A stretch of DNA of 64,000 nucleotides from CAVYXZ01 sp965223835 (GCA_965223835.1 OZ245022.1:124001-188000), one strand, 5' to 3'; numbered from the stretch's first letter, positions 47,118 to 56,815 are shown. The notes: generated by a model not told the origin, from the letters alone. Numbers and translations: made by a program.

Positions 47118-48563
47118 TCAGTCCCATAATCGTCCATACGCATAGGTGAAATGAGCCGGATTCACAGCCGTAAGGCCCGGTGTATCGACTTCAATAATGC
47201 ACCCGGCAATTGGCTCGTAGGCCGCGCGGTAGGCAATGGCCGCTTTAACGACCAGGATCCGTTGGCGCTGCGGTTGAATGCCCAGGCTGAGGAGTTGATG
47301 CAAGCTGAAGGGCGGTTCGCGCCGCGATGTGAGGACGAGGTAGCTGGGATCTGTCGCTTGTCCGATTTCCATTACGGCGGTGAGACCCTGGTCACGATAG
47401 CGTTGGCCGCCGTGTCTAGGTTCGGTTTCGACATACTGACCGTCATGCAGCGATTTGACTCGTCCGCTGATTGCAACCGGGTCGCCATGTAAGTCGTCGC
47501 TCTTGCCACCAACAGATAAGCTAACCTTCGCATTGATGCCCGCCGCAACACAGATCTGCACTGCCGCCGGGTCGAAAATCACAACGACCCACCCGGTCGC
47601 CTGCTGGTCAATCAGTTCCTGCAAAATGAAGGTGCTATCTCCGGCAGACCCCCCACCAATATTATCGCCCATCTCCACCAGTACAACCGGCATTTCTGGT
47701 GACGCCAGCGCCTGTTGCACGGCGGCAGCAGCATTCGGCAAATCAAACGTGAGTTGGTCAAGACGCTGCCGCAGCAAATTCTCCAGATTCTGAGCGCTGC
47801 GCTGCGCCAGTTCGGCATCGCCATCAGCCACAACGATCACGCTTGGCCCCATCTCAGCGACATCGGCATATTGATAACCAGCGGCGACATTGGCCGCGAG
47901 AATACCCGGCTGTTGTTCAAGTTCAACTGCCGCTTGCATGATCGCTTGCAGCGGATCATGACTGGTATACTGATGCACGATGTTCAGGAAAACTGCCGGC
48001 TTCACCAGCGCCTGCTTTGGCTTAGCTTTACCCGCAATTGTATCAATTAGAATCTGCGCCGCCTGAATCCCCCGCTGGCGTTGGTCAAGATGCGGATTGG
48101 TTTTGTAAACAACCAGCGCCGTCGCTTGATCGACCAGGTGCTGCGAGATGTTGGCATGAAAATCGTGGGTGATGACGGTCGGAAAATCTGCACCCAGCGC
48201 CACCCGCACCCGCCGGGCAATTTCCGCATCGGCATCGCGGTAGTCTTCCGAAACCATCGCGCCATGTAGCGCCAGTAGCAGCCCGTCAAACGGTTGCGCC
48301 GTTTGAAGCTGTTCCAGAAACTCTGCCAACAGCGCCTCAAATGCCGCAGCTGTCACCGTACCGGATGGGATTGCGCCCGCCATCATAATCGGGATGCAAT
48401 CATGGGCGGACGTCCCTTCGATAAAACCGCCGACTTCATGATGCGCTTCGCCCCACCATGACAACAGGTCGTCGCCGCGCTGAATCGCAAAATCGTCCAA
48501 CCCGGTTCGCACCGGACTAAACGAATTGGACTCGTGCATGATTCCGCCGATTGCAATGCGCAT
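47118..48563 (-). CDS. M81 family metallopeptidase (MlrC-like), second copy
   Basis: A 481-residue MlrC-family protein: GGIMHESNSFSPVRTG, ITHDFHANISQ, YKTNPHLDQRQRG and EMGDNIGGGSAGDSTFIL, with probable zinc His/Asp. ATG 48563 is chosen over TTG 48578. It is a distant paralogue of the 9029-10522 gene. Substrate, likely a small peptide or amide, unknown. It ends 8 bases after the convergent MarR stop. Confidence 0.88.
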   Translation of the reverse strand: MRIAIGGIMHESNSFSPVRTGLDDFAIQRGDDLLSWWGEAHHEVGGFIEGTSAHDCIPIMMAGAIPSGTVTAAAFEALLAEFLEQLQTAQPFDGLLLALHGAMVSEDYRDADAEIARRVRVALGADFPTVITHDFHANISQHLVDQATALVVYKTNPHLDQRQRGIQAAQILIDTIAGKAKPKQALVKPAVFLNIVHQYTSHDPLQAIMQAAVELEQQPGILAANVAAGYQYADVAEMGPSVIVVADGDAELAQRSAQNLENLLRQRLDQLTFDLPNAAAAVQQALASPEMPVVLVEMGDNIGGGSAGDSTFILQELIDQQATGWVVVIFDPAAVQICVAAGINAKVSLSVGGKSDDLHGDPVAISGRVKSLHDGQYVETEPRHGGQRYRDQGLTAVMEIGQATDPSYLVLTSRREPPFSLHQLLSLGIQPQRQRILVVKAAIAYRAAYEPIAGCIIEVDTPGLTAVNPAHFTYAYGRLWD

Positions 48564-48632
48564 GTTGCTCACTTCCAATTTTCAAATGACTATGCGAAGA
48601 TATAAAGCTGCAATAAATGAAGGATGAGTAGC

Positions 48633-48926
48633 CTACAAGTCTCGACGAATGACCACACCTGAAAATATTATGCGTCCTTTATATCTTGTATTCAGATGCA
48701 TCAATTCTTGCTCATGAATAGCATACAAAATACGCCAGTTACCAGCCCGTTTTCGCCACAATCCCCGATATTCTGGGGCTTTCAACCGTTTTATATCTGT
48801 GACTTCGTTCTGATCAGTTGGATTTTCTGCGTTTAAGAGTTGAATGATCTTTCGAAACACTAACATGCGGTCAGCAGGTGGCATCCCATCAACGTCGTCA
48901 CGAAAAGCTTCTGTAAATTCTGGCAT
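48633..48926 (-). CDS. RelE/ParE-family toxin-like protein
   Basis: A 97-residue protein of the RelE/ParE fold. The C-terminal half LWRKRAGNWRILYAI and LMHLNTRYKGRIIF fits the mRNA-interferase/ParE pattern with basic residues. It lies 27 bases downstream of a small acidic protein that could be its antitoxin. The active-site residues are only partly typical, so activity is uncertain. Confidence 0.82.
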   Translation of the reverse strand: MPEFTEAFRDDVDGMPPADRMLVFRKIIQLLNAENPTDQNEVTDIKRLKAPEYRGLWRKRAGNWRILYAIHEQELMHLNTRYKGRIIFSGVVIRRDL

Positions 48927-48953
48927 CTACTGATAAGCCACGGCACGCTTCCT

Positions 48954-49196
48954 CTAACAGTCAGTACAATGACCGATCATAATCTCATAGCGGTCCCAGG
49001 CCTGATCCCAGTTCATGGTGTCGAATAGCATTTTCCATTCGTCCGAAGCAGTAATTTCGTCGAAAAATTCATAGTTTTCGGCAGCATCGGCAGCTTCAGC
49101 AGCATTGTGCAAGCGCAACAAAAATTCCATCTGCGCCGCACTCAACGAAAAATCATCCTGTGTTTCTTTTGTCTCACTTGCAAATGATTCTTGCAC
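48954..49196 (-). CDS. small acidic protein, candidate antitoxin
   Basis: An 80-residue strongly acidic helical protein starting at GTG 49196 (AAGGA upstream). No AbrB, RHH, Phd or HTH DNA-binding motif is visible. It is encoded just before the RelE-like gene, the usual antitoxin position, so the assignment is by position and charge only. Confidence 0.6.
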   Translation of the reverse strand: MQESFASETKETQDDFSLSAAQMEFLLRLHNAAEAADAAENYEFFDEITASDEWKMLFDTMNWDQAWDRYEIMIGHCTDC

Positions 49197-49252
49197 CTTC
49201 CTTTGTCCTTTCTTTGTATCCTGGCACTAATTTTTCATCCCCGTTGACGACA

Positions 49253-50296
49253 TTACTCCGTCAACGTCACCTTATGAATCCCGCGCGGCTGATCGATGGG
49301 ATAACCTTTGGCGAGGGTGATACCCAGCGCCAGCAACTGACCGGGAATTACCGTCAACAACGGCGACAACCATTCCGGCAAATCCGCTGGAATGGGCAGA
49401 CGGACCTGCGCCAGCTTCAGTGCCGGTTCATGCGCTGAGATGATGATGAGTTCTGCGCCCCGTGAATTGAGTTCCGCCAGCAGTTCCGTCAGTTCATCCA
49501 CCAGCGCCCCCTGCGGCACAATCGCCACCACCGGAAAGCCCTGTGCTACCAGCGCCACCGGGCCATGCTGAAAATCAGCGGTTGAATACGGCTCGGCCAG
49601 GATGTAGGTCAATTCTTTCAGCTTCAGCGCGACTTCATAGGCCGTCGCGTAATTATAACCCCGGCTGACTACCACACAGGCATCCATATACCGGTAGCGT
49701 TCGCTGGCGTTGATGATCGTCTGCGCCTGAGTCGTCACCTGCTGCATGAGATCGGGCACGCTTTCAATCGCAGCCTGACAGTCCGCATCCTGGGCAATGG
49801 CAACGCTTAACATGGCAATCGCCAACAGCGAACTGGTATAAGTTTTGGTCGCGGCGACGCTTTGTTCCGTCCCGGCATGCAAGCAAATCGTATGCGCAGC
49901 CGCCTGTGCCAATGGTGAGTCGGGGTCATTGGTAATTGCTACCGTGAGCGCTCCCTGCTGCCGACCTTCCTCAATTACGGCGACAATATCTGGTGACTGA
50001 CCGGACTGCGAAATGGCGATGACGAGTGAATGTTCCATACGTGGTGGGCGCTCATACACGGTGAACAGCGAGGGCGTTGCCAGCGCCACCGGCAATTGGT
50101 TGAACGTTCCGAACAGATATTGACCGTACCGCGCCGCATTATCCGAACTCCCCCGCGCCACCAACATAATCAAGCGTGGGTCGTAGTCCCGAATTGTCGC
50201 CGCGACCTGCTCAATCGTCGCCTGTTCATTGCGGATTAAGCGCCGCAGCACCACCGGTTGTTCCAGAATCTCTTGCTGCAAAAACGAATCAGTCAT
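49253..50296 (-). CDS. SIS-domain sugar isomerase/deaminase-like protein
   Basis: A 347-residue protein with two SIS domains, like the isomerase half of GlmS: MLVARGSSDNAARYGQYLF, AISQSGQSPDIVAVI, KTYTSSLLAIAML, SRGYNYATAYEVALKLKELT and QHGPVALVAQGFP. It lacks the glutaminase domain. Probably an aldose/ketose amino-sugar phosphate isomerase or deaminase. AGGTCA precedes the ATG. Neighbouring GH3 hexosaminidase-like gene may feed it amino sugars. Confidence 0.9.
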   Translation of the reverse strand: MTDSFLQQEILEQPVVLRRLIRNEQATIEQVAATIRDYDPRLIMLVARGSSDNAARYGQYLFGTFNQLPVALATPSLFTVYERPPRMEHSLVIAISQSGQSPDIVAVIEEGRQQGALTVAITNDPDSPLAQAAAHTICLHAGTEQSVAATKTYTSSLLAIAMLSVAIAQDADCQAAIESVPDLMQQVTTQAQTIINASERYRYMDACVVVSRGYNYATAYEVALKLKELTYILAEPYSTADFQHGPVALVAQGFPVVAIVPQGALVDELTELLAELNSRGAELIIISAHEPALKLAQVRLPIPADLPEWLSPLLTVIPGQLLALGITLAKGYPIDQPRGIHKVTLTE

Positions 50297-50389
50297 GGTT
50301 GACCTGCACTAATCAAGTTGGAGGTTAAGACTATCTTTTATTCAGTCAACAAGGTAGGGGCGATGGCTTGCCCCTGCGAAATAGCAATT

Positions 50390-50923
50390 TCAGTCAAAAA
50401 TGCCATCGAGTTTGACATCACGTCCCAGCGCTTTGGAGGTGAAGGTATCGCCTTCCTCATATACCCCCTGCTGGACATAATGATCGCCATCCAGCACCCA
50501 GACTTCCAGGAACGACTTTTCGACAATCCAGTATTCGGCGACCCCATGCGCTTGATAGCTATGGAACTTCCGGCCCCGATCATATTTCGCCGTCGAAGGT
50601 GAGATAATCTCAACGACCAGTTCCGGCGCACCAACATAATAGGTGGCCTGCTCCACACAGCGGCTATCGGCGGCTACCCAGAAGAATTCGGGCTGAAAGA
50701 CCGCCCCATCACCAAAATGGACATCCATCGGTGAAACGATGACTTCACCATTGGGGATCAAGCGGTCCACGAGCTTCGCCAGGCGAAAGATCAGTTTCTG
50801 ATGAAACGGGATCGGTGTTGGGGACACAACGACTTCTCCATCAATCAGCTGCATGGGGACATCGCTCTCTGGCAGGGCCAGGAACTCAGCAGCCGTCATG
50901 CGCGTTTGAGTCAAATCAGCCAT
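50390..50923 (-). CDS. Uma2-family (DUF820) endonuclease-like protein
   Basis: A 177-residue PD-(D/E)XK-fold protein: MTAAEFLALPESDVPMQLID, then APELVVEIISPSTAKYDRG (catalytic Glu/Lys strand) and VAEYWIVEKSFLEVWVLD. The Uma2 family is abundant in cyanobacteria and Chloroflexota, role unclear. GAGGTGAT precedes the ATG. Confidence 0.9.
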   Translation of the reverse strand: MADLTQTRMTAAEFLALPESDVPMQLIDGEVVVSPTPIPFHQKLIFRLAKLVDRLIPNGEVIVSPMDVHFGDGAVFQPEFFWVAADSRCVEQATYYVGAPELVVEIISPSTAKYDRGRKFHSYQAHGVAEYWIVEKSFLEVWVLDGDHYVQQGVYEEGDTFTSKALGRDVKLDGIFD

Positions 50924-50992
50924 ATATCACCTCGCGGCAAGTTTACCTCATTATAGCGGAGAAGATTACAGGATGGGACCAGCGAACAGCCA

Positions 50993-51436
50993 CTACGGGA
51001 TAATTACATCCTTATTCGATCTATAAGTTCTCCACCATAGGATTGCATAACCAAATAGCAAGATGACAAAACCGGAAGCATAGCCACCACACCAAGCGGA
51101 AACAAATTGAAGTGCGAAAGGATTTCCACCAACTACTCCGTCTGAATAATCTATTTCGTCAGCAAGTATTTCGATCACTTGATTTGTGCTGCTAACAACG
51201 CCTATCGTTGAAAGAATCACTATTATTAAAATGAGTAGACCAAAAATCAGGAGTAGTCGAGGAGGTGAGTAGCGTTTTGCAGGTACCCTTGTGAACATCA
51301 AGAGTAACAGTGCAAACGTCAAGTAAGGCAAAAAGATCCCAAATAGCCCAAGAATAATTGTACTCAAATCATCATTGAGAAATGAGAATCGGAGAAAATG
51401 CGAGAATAAACAGCCTGGAATAAAGCCGTATTGCAT
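50993..51436 (-). CDS. small membrane protein, unknown function
   Basis: A 147-residue protein with about four hydrophobic spans (GLFGIFLPYLTFALLLLMF, LLLIFGLLILIIVILSTIGV, and a C-terminal GGYASGFVILLFGYAILWW). It is more AT-rich than its neighbours. No family recognised; possibly foreign. Confidence 0.55.
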   Translation of the reverse strand: MQYGFIPGCLFSHFLRFSFLNDDLSTIILGLFGIFLPYLTFALLLLMFTRVPAKRYSPPRLLLIFGLLILIIVILSTIGVVSSTNQVIEILADEIDYSDGVVGGNPFALQFVSAWCGGYASGFVILLFGYAILWWRTYRSNKDVIIP

Positions 51437-51564
51437 AAATAATTAATGAGTGCCGATAACGCACCCCATTTTTCTCCCGTATTGTTCGCTATACTTCTTA
51501 GCGTCTACAACCATAATACACGCTATAGTGTTAAATACATCACGTATCAAGCAAGGAAACAGTC

Positions 51565-53100
51565 ATGACTCTGGCAGAAAAAGTTGGCCGGATGCTCCAT
51601 GTCGGCTTTGATGGCCTGACAGCGCCGGACACTATTTTGGACTGGTTACAGCGCGGGCAGGTGGGCGGCATCATCTTGTTCCAACGCAATGTCGATACGT
51701 CAGAACAACTCGCCGGCCTGGTGCAGCAATTACGTGATGCAGCCTCGCGTCCGATTCTGATCTCGATTGATCAGGAAGGTGGCGCGGTGGCTCGATTGCG
51801 CCAGCAGTTTACCGAGAGTCCCGGCGCAATGGCTCTCGGCGCAGCGGATTCAACTGAGCTTGCCGAGCAGGTTGCCGGGGTGTTGGGGACTGAATTGCGG
51901 GCACTGGGCATCAATTGGGTGCTGGCCCCGGTAGTCGATATTGCGCACAACGCCGACAATGCGGTCATCGGTACGCGCTCCCCCGGCAGGCATACCGACC
52001 GCGTCCGTGATCTAGCCCTGGCGCAAATTCGCGGCTTCCAGCAGGCGGGAGTCGCTGCCACTGCCAAGCATTTCCCCGGTCATGGCAACACCCCCACCGA
52101 TTCGCATGTGGCACTACCGGTCGTTTCTGGCTCGGTCGATTACCTGTGGAAACATGATCTGGTGCCGTTTCGCGCCGCCGTCGAACACGATGTTGATGCC
52201 GTCCTGGTCAGCCATGTCAAGTTTGAAGCGCTGGACGCGGAGCATCCGGCCTCGCTCTCGCGGCGCTCAGTGACCGATTTGCTGCGCGGCGAAATCGGCT
52301 TTCGCGGGCTGGTCTGCACCGATTGCATGGAGATGAACGCCATCACCAAACATTATGGCGCGGCGGAATCGGGGGTGTTAGCCGCGCTGGCCGGGCACGA
52401 TGTCATCTTCTTCTCGCACACCCACGACTATCAGCAGGCCGTTTTTGACGCGCTCCTGGCAGCAGCGGAATCGGGTCGCCTGTCAACCGAGCGCATTGAA
52501 TCTGCCAACCAGCACATCGCGGCGATGATTGAGCGCTATCCAGTCGAGCCACGTCCAGCCCTCACCACGATTCGCAGCCCGGAACATCTCGCCATCATGC
52601 GTCAAGCCGCCGAGGCCAGCATTGTCGTTCAAAATGCAGATAGTGGGATATTCCCCTTGCGCCGCGATACTGACCAACGGATTGCCTTAGTCGAATTTGC
52701 TCCTTATCTGGACACCGCCGCGACCGACAGCGGTCGCCTCAGCAGCCTGGCAGGATTGGTCGAAGCCACTGCACCGGAGGTCACAATTTGCAGCCTGCCG
52801 GTTGGCGAGTGGTCTGAAGGGTTACGCGAATCGGCACGAACTCTGGCGCGCACTGCTGATGTTCTGGTGCTGGCAACGCGCAATGCCCATCTCTGGGAAC
52901 AGGAACTGGAATTCGCCCGTGAACTCTTGCAGCTAGCGCACCAGACCATCCTCGTGTGCCTCAAGAATCCCTATGATGCCGATGTGCTACCGAGTGCCGA
53001 CACCATCGTATTCACATTAGGCGCCAGCGAACCCTCATTGCAGGCAGCGGTCGCGGCGCTGTTCGGTGAGTTCCAGCCAACCGGTAAATTGCCGGTGTAG
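51565..53100 (+). CDS. glycoside hydrolase family 3 (beta-N-acetylhexosaminidase-like)
   Basis: A 511-residue GH3 enzyme: TIM barrel (1-330) with ISIDQEGGAVARLRQQF, AATAKHFPGHGNTPTDSHVA (the His/Asp acid-base motif of NagZ) and the nucleophile Asp in GLVCTDCMEMNAI; a second alpha/beta domain follows to the end. It probably removes N-acetylglucosamine. No signal peptide, so cytoplasmic recycling is likely. AAGGAAA precedes the ATG. Confidence 0.93.
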   Translation: MTLAEKVGRMLHVGFDGLTAPDTILDWLQRGQVGGIILFQRNVDTSEQLAGLVQQLRDAASRPILISIDQEGGAVARLRQQFTESPGAMALGAADSTELAEQVAGVLGTELRALGINWVLAPVVDIAHNADNAVIGTRSPGRHTDRVRDLALAQIRGFQQAGVAATAKHFPGHGNTPTDSHVALPVVSGSVDYLWKHDLVPFRAAVEHDVDAVLVSHVKFEALDAEHPASLSRRSVTDLLRGEIGFRGLVCTDCMEMNAITKHYGAAESGVLAALAGHDVIFFSHTHDYQQAVFDALLAAAESGRLSTERIESANQHIAAMIERYPVEPRPALTTIRSPEHLAIMRQAAEASIVVQNADSGIFPLRRDTDQRIALVEFAPYLDTAATDSGRLSSLAGLVEATAPEVTICSLPVGEWSEGLRESARTLARTADVLVLATRNAHLWEQELEFARELLQLAHQTILVCLKNPYDADVLPSADTIVFTLGASEPSLQAAVAALFGEFQPTGKLPV

Positions 53101-53105
53101 ACAGG

Positions 53106-53274
53106 ATGATGTCCAAACCACCTACGCTATTCAGCCTCATCCCCATTCTGCTGCTGGCGTTCTGGCTGGGCGCACGGAGTCTTAACGCCGCCATCTGAAC
53201 AATTAAGCGGCACACTGGTCGACTCTGGCGCTACCGGCGAAATTTTGCCCGTGCACGAACTGCCTGAAGCATGA
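53106..53274 (+). pseudogene. possible frameshifted tiny exported protein
   Basis: Starting 6 bases after the GH3 stop, AGG-ATG ATG encodes MMSKPPTLFSLIPILLLAFW (signal-like) and stops at 53198. In another frame from about 53190, PSEQLSGTLVDSGATGEILP runs to a stop at 53274. One indel would join them into a ~55-residue exported peptide. Low confidence. Confidence 0.35.
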
Positions 53275-53281
53275 CAGTGAC

Positions 53282-54397
53282 TCAAAACGTCGTGCGCAAG
53301 TCCTGGGCCTGACCCGTTTGAGCCGAGCGATAGGCCGCATCAAAGATCTCGATCACGTGCCGCGCATGTTCCGCCGTTGCGACCGTTGGTCTGTCATCAC
53401 GCACCCAATCGACCAGTTGCATGATGTCCTCGTAAACGTGCGCCTCTTCCAGCCCGCGATGCGCACCGACAACGTGCGGCAGGCTGGCATTCATATCCTG
53501 CGCATCATCCAGATCACGGCCCGGATAATCAATCGGTTCGCCGTTCAACGTCGTGCCGTTGATGACCCCACCAGTGCCGAAGATCAATGGACGCCCCATG
53601 TTCGGCAATCCGCCTGCCGCCACGCCATAAACAAAGGCATAGAACGAGTCGCCAAAGTCCAGCACCATCAGCGTATTGTCATCCATATCCACCGGCAGCA
53701 TCTGCCCCCGGAACTCACGCTCATGAATCCGCACCCCGGAAAATGCTGTAACTCGTTTGGCTGGCCCCAGAATCCCCGTCATCGCGTGCAGGCCATAAAC
53801 CGTCATGTCGTACAGCGGACCACCACCTGGACGGCGAAAATACCACGCGGGATTGATATTCGTTAAGACGTCATCGCCGTGCCGCACCGTTGATTCTTCT
53901 TCATGATAGCGCCCAAACGCGGCCCCGGTCACCGCCCAGGTGAGCCGACCCAGCGCGTTGGCTTGAATTAACTCACGGATTTTCTGATGCCGGGGGCGCA
54001 ACATCTCGCCGGGCGATGCTACCAGCTTGACTCCCTTTTGTGCCGCCAGATTGATGAGGTCATCTGCTTCATCAACCGTCGTCGTCATGGACTTGTTGAA
54101 ATGGATATGCAGCCCGCGTTCAATCGCCAACTTGCCTTGCTCATAATGCACCCCGATGGGCGAGGCAATGGTGATGGCATCCACCTGACCGGAAGCCAGC
54201 AAATCTTCAAAGCGCTCATAGGCCGCCGCGATTCCAAACTTATTTGCCGCCGCCTGTGCCCGTTCGAACACCGGATCACAGATGGCCGTAATCTGAACCC
54301 GATCCTGTACATCGTCCATCGACAGATGCGGCAAAATACCGCGCAGCGAAATACTGCCTGCCCCCACAATCCCTAAGCGTACAATTTGCGCCATCAT
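53282..54397 (-). CDS. Gfo/Idh/MocA-family oxidoreductase
   Basis: A 371-residue NAD(P)-dependent dehydrogenase: N-terminal Rossmann loop GIVGAGSISLRGI, DAITIASPIGVHYEQGKLAI and GLHIHFNKSMTTTVDEADDL, where the usual catalytic EKP is changed to NKS, so the conserved Lys is kept. The C-terminal domain follows. ATG 54397 or 54394. Probably oxidises a sugar or inositol; substrate unknown. Confidence 0.88.
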   Translation of the reverse strand: MMAQIVRLGIVGAGSISLRGILPHLSMDDVQDRVQITAICDPVFERAQAAANKFGIAAAYERFEDLLASGQVDAITIASPIGVHYEQGKLAIERGLHIHFNKSMTTTVDEADDLINLAAQKGVKLVASPGEMLRPRHQKIRELIQANALGRLTWAVTGAAFGRYHEEESTVRHGDDVLTNINPAWYFRRPGGGPLYDMTVYGLHAMTGILGPAKRVTAFSGVRIHEREFRGQMLPVDMDDNTLMVLDFGDSFYAFVYGVAAGGLPNMGRPLIFGTGGVINGTTLNGEPIDYPGRDLDDAQDMNASLPHVVGAHRGLEEAHVYEDIMQLVDWVRDDRPTVATAEHARHVIEIFDAAYRSAQTGQAQDLRTTF

Positions 54398-54466
54398 AGA
54401 TAACCCCACATGAAGAAACACAAAATAAACAACTTGCAGACTATAGCATATTTAGCAGATATGGTT

Positions 54467-54685
54467 TCAATGTGGATTCCTTATAGTACGCATTACGCTA
54501 CGTGTGATTTGCAACACAACCTTGCTGACTACGAAACTCAAAAAGAGCAATAAAAACGTCCGCAGCGGATTGGTGACGACTGCAAAGCGGGCTGGTTGTA
54601 CATTAAAAACCACGGCACCAGCCAGCGCATGAAGCGCGAGCAGCGAGACTATTGTCAGAATGATGGGTGTATATCGTTGCCTCAC
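54467..54685 (-). CDS. small membrane protein downstream of glycosyltransferase
   Basis: A 72-residue protein with two hydrophobic spans (IILTIVSLLALHALAGAVVF and TFLLLFLSFVVSKVVL). It starts at GTG 54685 directly after the TGA of the GT39-like gene. Probably co-translated with it; no family recognised. Confidence 0.6.
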   Translation of the reverse strand: MRQRYTPIILTIVSLLALHALAGAVVFNVQPARFAVVTNPLRTFLLLFLSFVVSKVVLQITRSVMRTIRNPH

Positions 54686-56011
54686 TCAGGGTAATGCAAG
54701 TGTCAGTAAAGGCATGATGATGAAAATCGCAATAATTTCACGCCACGCCGCTGCATTGAAGCGACCGATGTCATTATGATAACGCTGGGCAACTGTTTGA
54801 ATGATACTGTTACGGGAAATATAATCGACAAACGATTTAAAAACCGGGTTATGCGGCAATGGCGGGCACATAATCGCTCGAAAGCCGTTGTCAATTACAA
54901 CAACTTCCGCCAGCTTGTTATCCGACTCACTGATAAACTCATGAAGAATGCGATCACCAAACATGCGATCTCTTTGAATCGTCCGCATCGGGCCTTCACA
55001 TTGGGCTTCACCCGGCGTTGGCGCTTCGGCATAGGCGAACATGAGGCTCGAAGTCGCCAACAAGTGCGCCAACTCTCGTATCACATCATTCACATACTGC
55101 TGGGGATCAGCCCGGATTGTTTCGAACGTCGTTCCCCGCAAAACCGCAATTGCATCGGTCCAATTACCAGTATGATCTTCCAGGCAGTAGCTGATAGCTA
55201 AATCTGCGTTTCTTGGACAGCTTTTCCTTGCTTCGAGATAAATTGTGGAATTTGGGCCATTTGCCGCGCTGACGGCTTTTGAAAAGTGATTAACGTAAGA
55301 TCCCCACAGAAAAAACTCCTGTGTACCCATACCTTCGACAGCACCCAACAACAACAGCGACATACCGGCCCATATCACAAGCGCCCCTAAAAACCCCCCT
55401 AATAAGGCGAATGAACGTCGCAGGTTACGATCTACCAGCCAGAGAATGAAGATAAATGGCGGTAACATATAACGCGCCACACTTCGGGTTAAGAAAAGGA
55501 GAACTAGCAGGCCACCAGCCAGAACATCTCCGGCACACCAGGGGCGTAAGCAGCGGATGGCGGCTGTACGGAAAAAAGTATATAAGGTGAGCGCCGTCAG
55601 AAAGATGTAAAGTGGCTCAGTCGACGTAAAGTTGAACAAAATGGCGACTTGAAAATCAGCCAGCATCACCAGCGCGAAAATCAAACCCAAAACAGGATTG
55701 TAAGGTTTCAATGCCAGATAATAGAGTGGGGATAGCGCGACCGACATCGCGAATTGCAGAGCAATCAGAACATAGACAGATGTTCCCGTCGTCAGCCAGA
55801 TCAAAACCGGGTACAGCGGATATACAGTGCGGTCAAGATTAGGTAGATCATAGCCAGCCAGTCGCTCAGCATACCAAAAATAGCTGATAGAATCGGCTGC
55901 GTGGGCCGGTGGATAGGCAAATATCAGCACAATCCCGCGAATTATGCCCAATATAATTAGCAACCATATAATACGACGATCATTCACAAAAAAAGTAGCG
56001 CTTTCGGCCAA
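54686..56011 (-). CDS. polytopic membrane protein, GT39/dolichyl-mannosyltransferase-like
   Basis: A 441-residue protein with about nine membrane spans. The early periplasmic loop AADSISYFWYAERLAGYDLP carries acidic residues as in GT-C transferases, and YPLYPVLIWLTTG follows. The large soluble loop (~230-400) is Cys-containing. It likely transfers a sugar from a lipid donor, but the family match is only general. A twin terminator lies upstream in the gap to the csp gene. Confidence 0.7.
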   Translation of the reverse strand: MAESATFFVNDRRIIWLLIILGIIRGIVLIFAYPPAHAADSISYFWYAERLAGYDLPNLDRTVYPLYPVLIWLTTGTSVYVLIALQFAMSVALSPLYYLALKPYNPVLGLIFALVMLADFQVAILFNFTSTEPLYIFLTALTLYTFFRTAAIRCLRPWCAGDVLAGGLLVLLFLTRSVARYMLPPFIFILWLVDRNLRRSFALLGGFLGALVIWAGMSLLLLGAVEGMGTQEFFLWGSYVNHFSKAVSAANGPNSTIYLEARKSCPRNADLAISYCLEDHTGNWTDAIAVLRGTTFETIRADPQQYVNDVIRELAHLLATSSLMFAYAEAPTPGEAQCEGPMRTIQRDRMFGDRILHEFISESDNKLAEVVVIDNGFRAIMCPPLPHNPVFKSFVDYISRNSIIQTVAQRYHNDIGRFNAAAWREIIAIFIIMPLLTLALP

Positions 56012-56091
56012 ACCAAATCCTCCAAATCAAGGGCACCGTCAGGCAGCACACACGATTAGATCATAACAGTAGCAAGCACAAACACCACCAT

Positions 56092-56121
56092 AAAAACCCG
56101 CCCTCAGTGGTTGAGAGCGGG
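56092..56121 (-). terminator. terminator, distal copy
   Basis: Minus strand CCCGCTCTCA, loop ACCAC, TGAGGGCGGG: a 10-bp stem with one G-U pair, then five U (plus-strand A run 56092-56096). Identical to 56166-56195. Confidence 0.85.
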
Positions 56122-56164
56122 TTGAGGTTACACGTTTGCATTTTCCAGCATATTGAGCATGAAT

Positions 56165-56195
56165 AAAAAACCCGCCCTCAGTGGTTGAGAGCGGG
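56165..56195 (-). terminator. terminator, proximal copy
   Basis: The same 10-bp stem and ACCAC loop as at 56092-56121, with six U. It sits 22 bases after the cold-shock gene stop; the ~38-base unit is duplicated 74 bases apart. Confidence 0.9.
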
Positions 56196-56217
56196 TTGAG
56201 GTTGTTCGCGTTTGGTG

Positions 56218-56430
56218 TTAGCTGACGACGGTGACGCCGCTGGCTTGTTTCCCTTTGCGACCTTCGGTGATTTCGAATTCCACTGCATCACCTTCGTTCA
56301 GTGACCGGAAGCCACTCCCCTGAATTTCGGAGTAGTGAACGAAGACATCGGGACCGTCTTCGGGGGTAATGAAGCCGTAGCCTTTTTCCCCATTGAACCA
56401 TTTAACCGTACCACGTACACGTTCTGCCAT
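56218..56430 (-). CDS. cold-shock domain protein
   Basis: A 70-residue CSD protein: GTVKWFNGEKGYGFITPEDG (RNP1 KGYGFI), DVFVHYSEI (RNP2 VFVHY), and a standard C-terminus. It binds single-stranded RNA/DNA as an RNA chaperone. ATG 56430 follows AGGAG at about 10 bases. A leader of over 200 bases is likely, as for other csp genes. Two identical terminators follow. Confidence 0.96.
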   Translation of the reverse strand: MAERVRGTVKWFNGEKGYGFITPEDGPDVFVHYSEIQGSGFRSLNEGDAVEFEITEGRKGKQASGVTVVS

Positions 56431-56815
56431 TGCAAAAAATCTCCTGAAAATGTTGACGATGTGAAGCCCTGGTACACACTGGCATCCCAAAAATTCAGGA
56501 AATCCATGCGGTACTCTTGAGAGTACATTGAAAATTGACTCGACGTGCACCTACAAAATGAGGCATGCTGCAATCTTTTCTGTCTTCTCATTCGGCTTAC
56601 TAGTGGGTAAGACGAAATTGTCTTGAAACTGCCACTCAGTTGGACAGTATACACCGAGTCTTTTCACAACGCTACCAGAAATTGTTAAAGTTCGCAGATT
56701 TCATCGAGAATCACCCGGCCAAACCATTTCTGGCAGACACACGCGTCGGTGTGCCCCGCTAGTGCTCACCAATTTTCGTCAGCGCGAAGCTAACAACTCA
56801 TGACTATAGACTGCC
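56431..56815 (-). promoter_or_regulatory. cold-shock gene leader region
   Basis: 385 bases upstream of the csp gene with no other gene. A TATACT -10-like box lies at 56651-56646 (minus strand) without a good -35. If used, the leader would be about 210 bases, as in thermo-responsive csp mRNAs. Inference. Confidence 0.4.
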
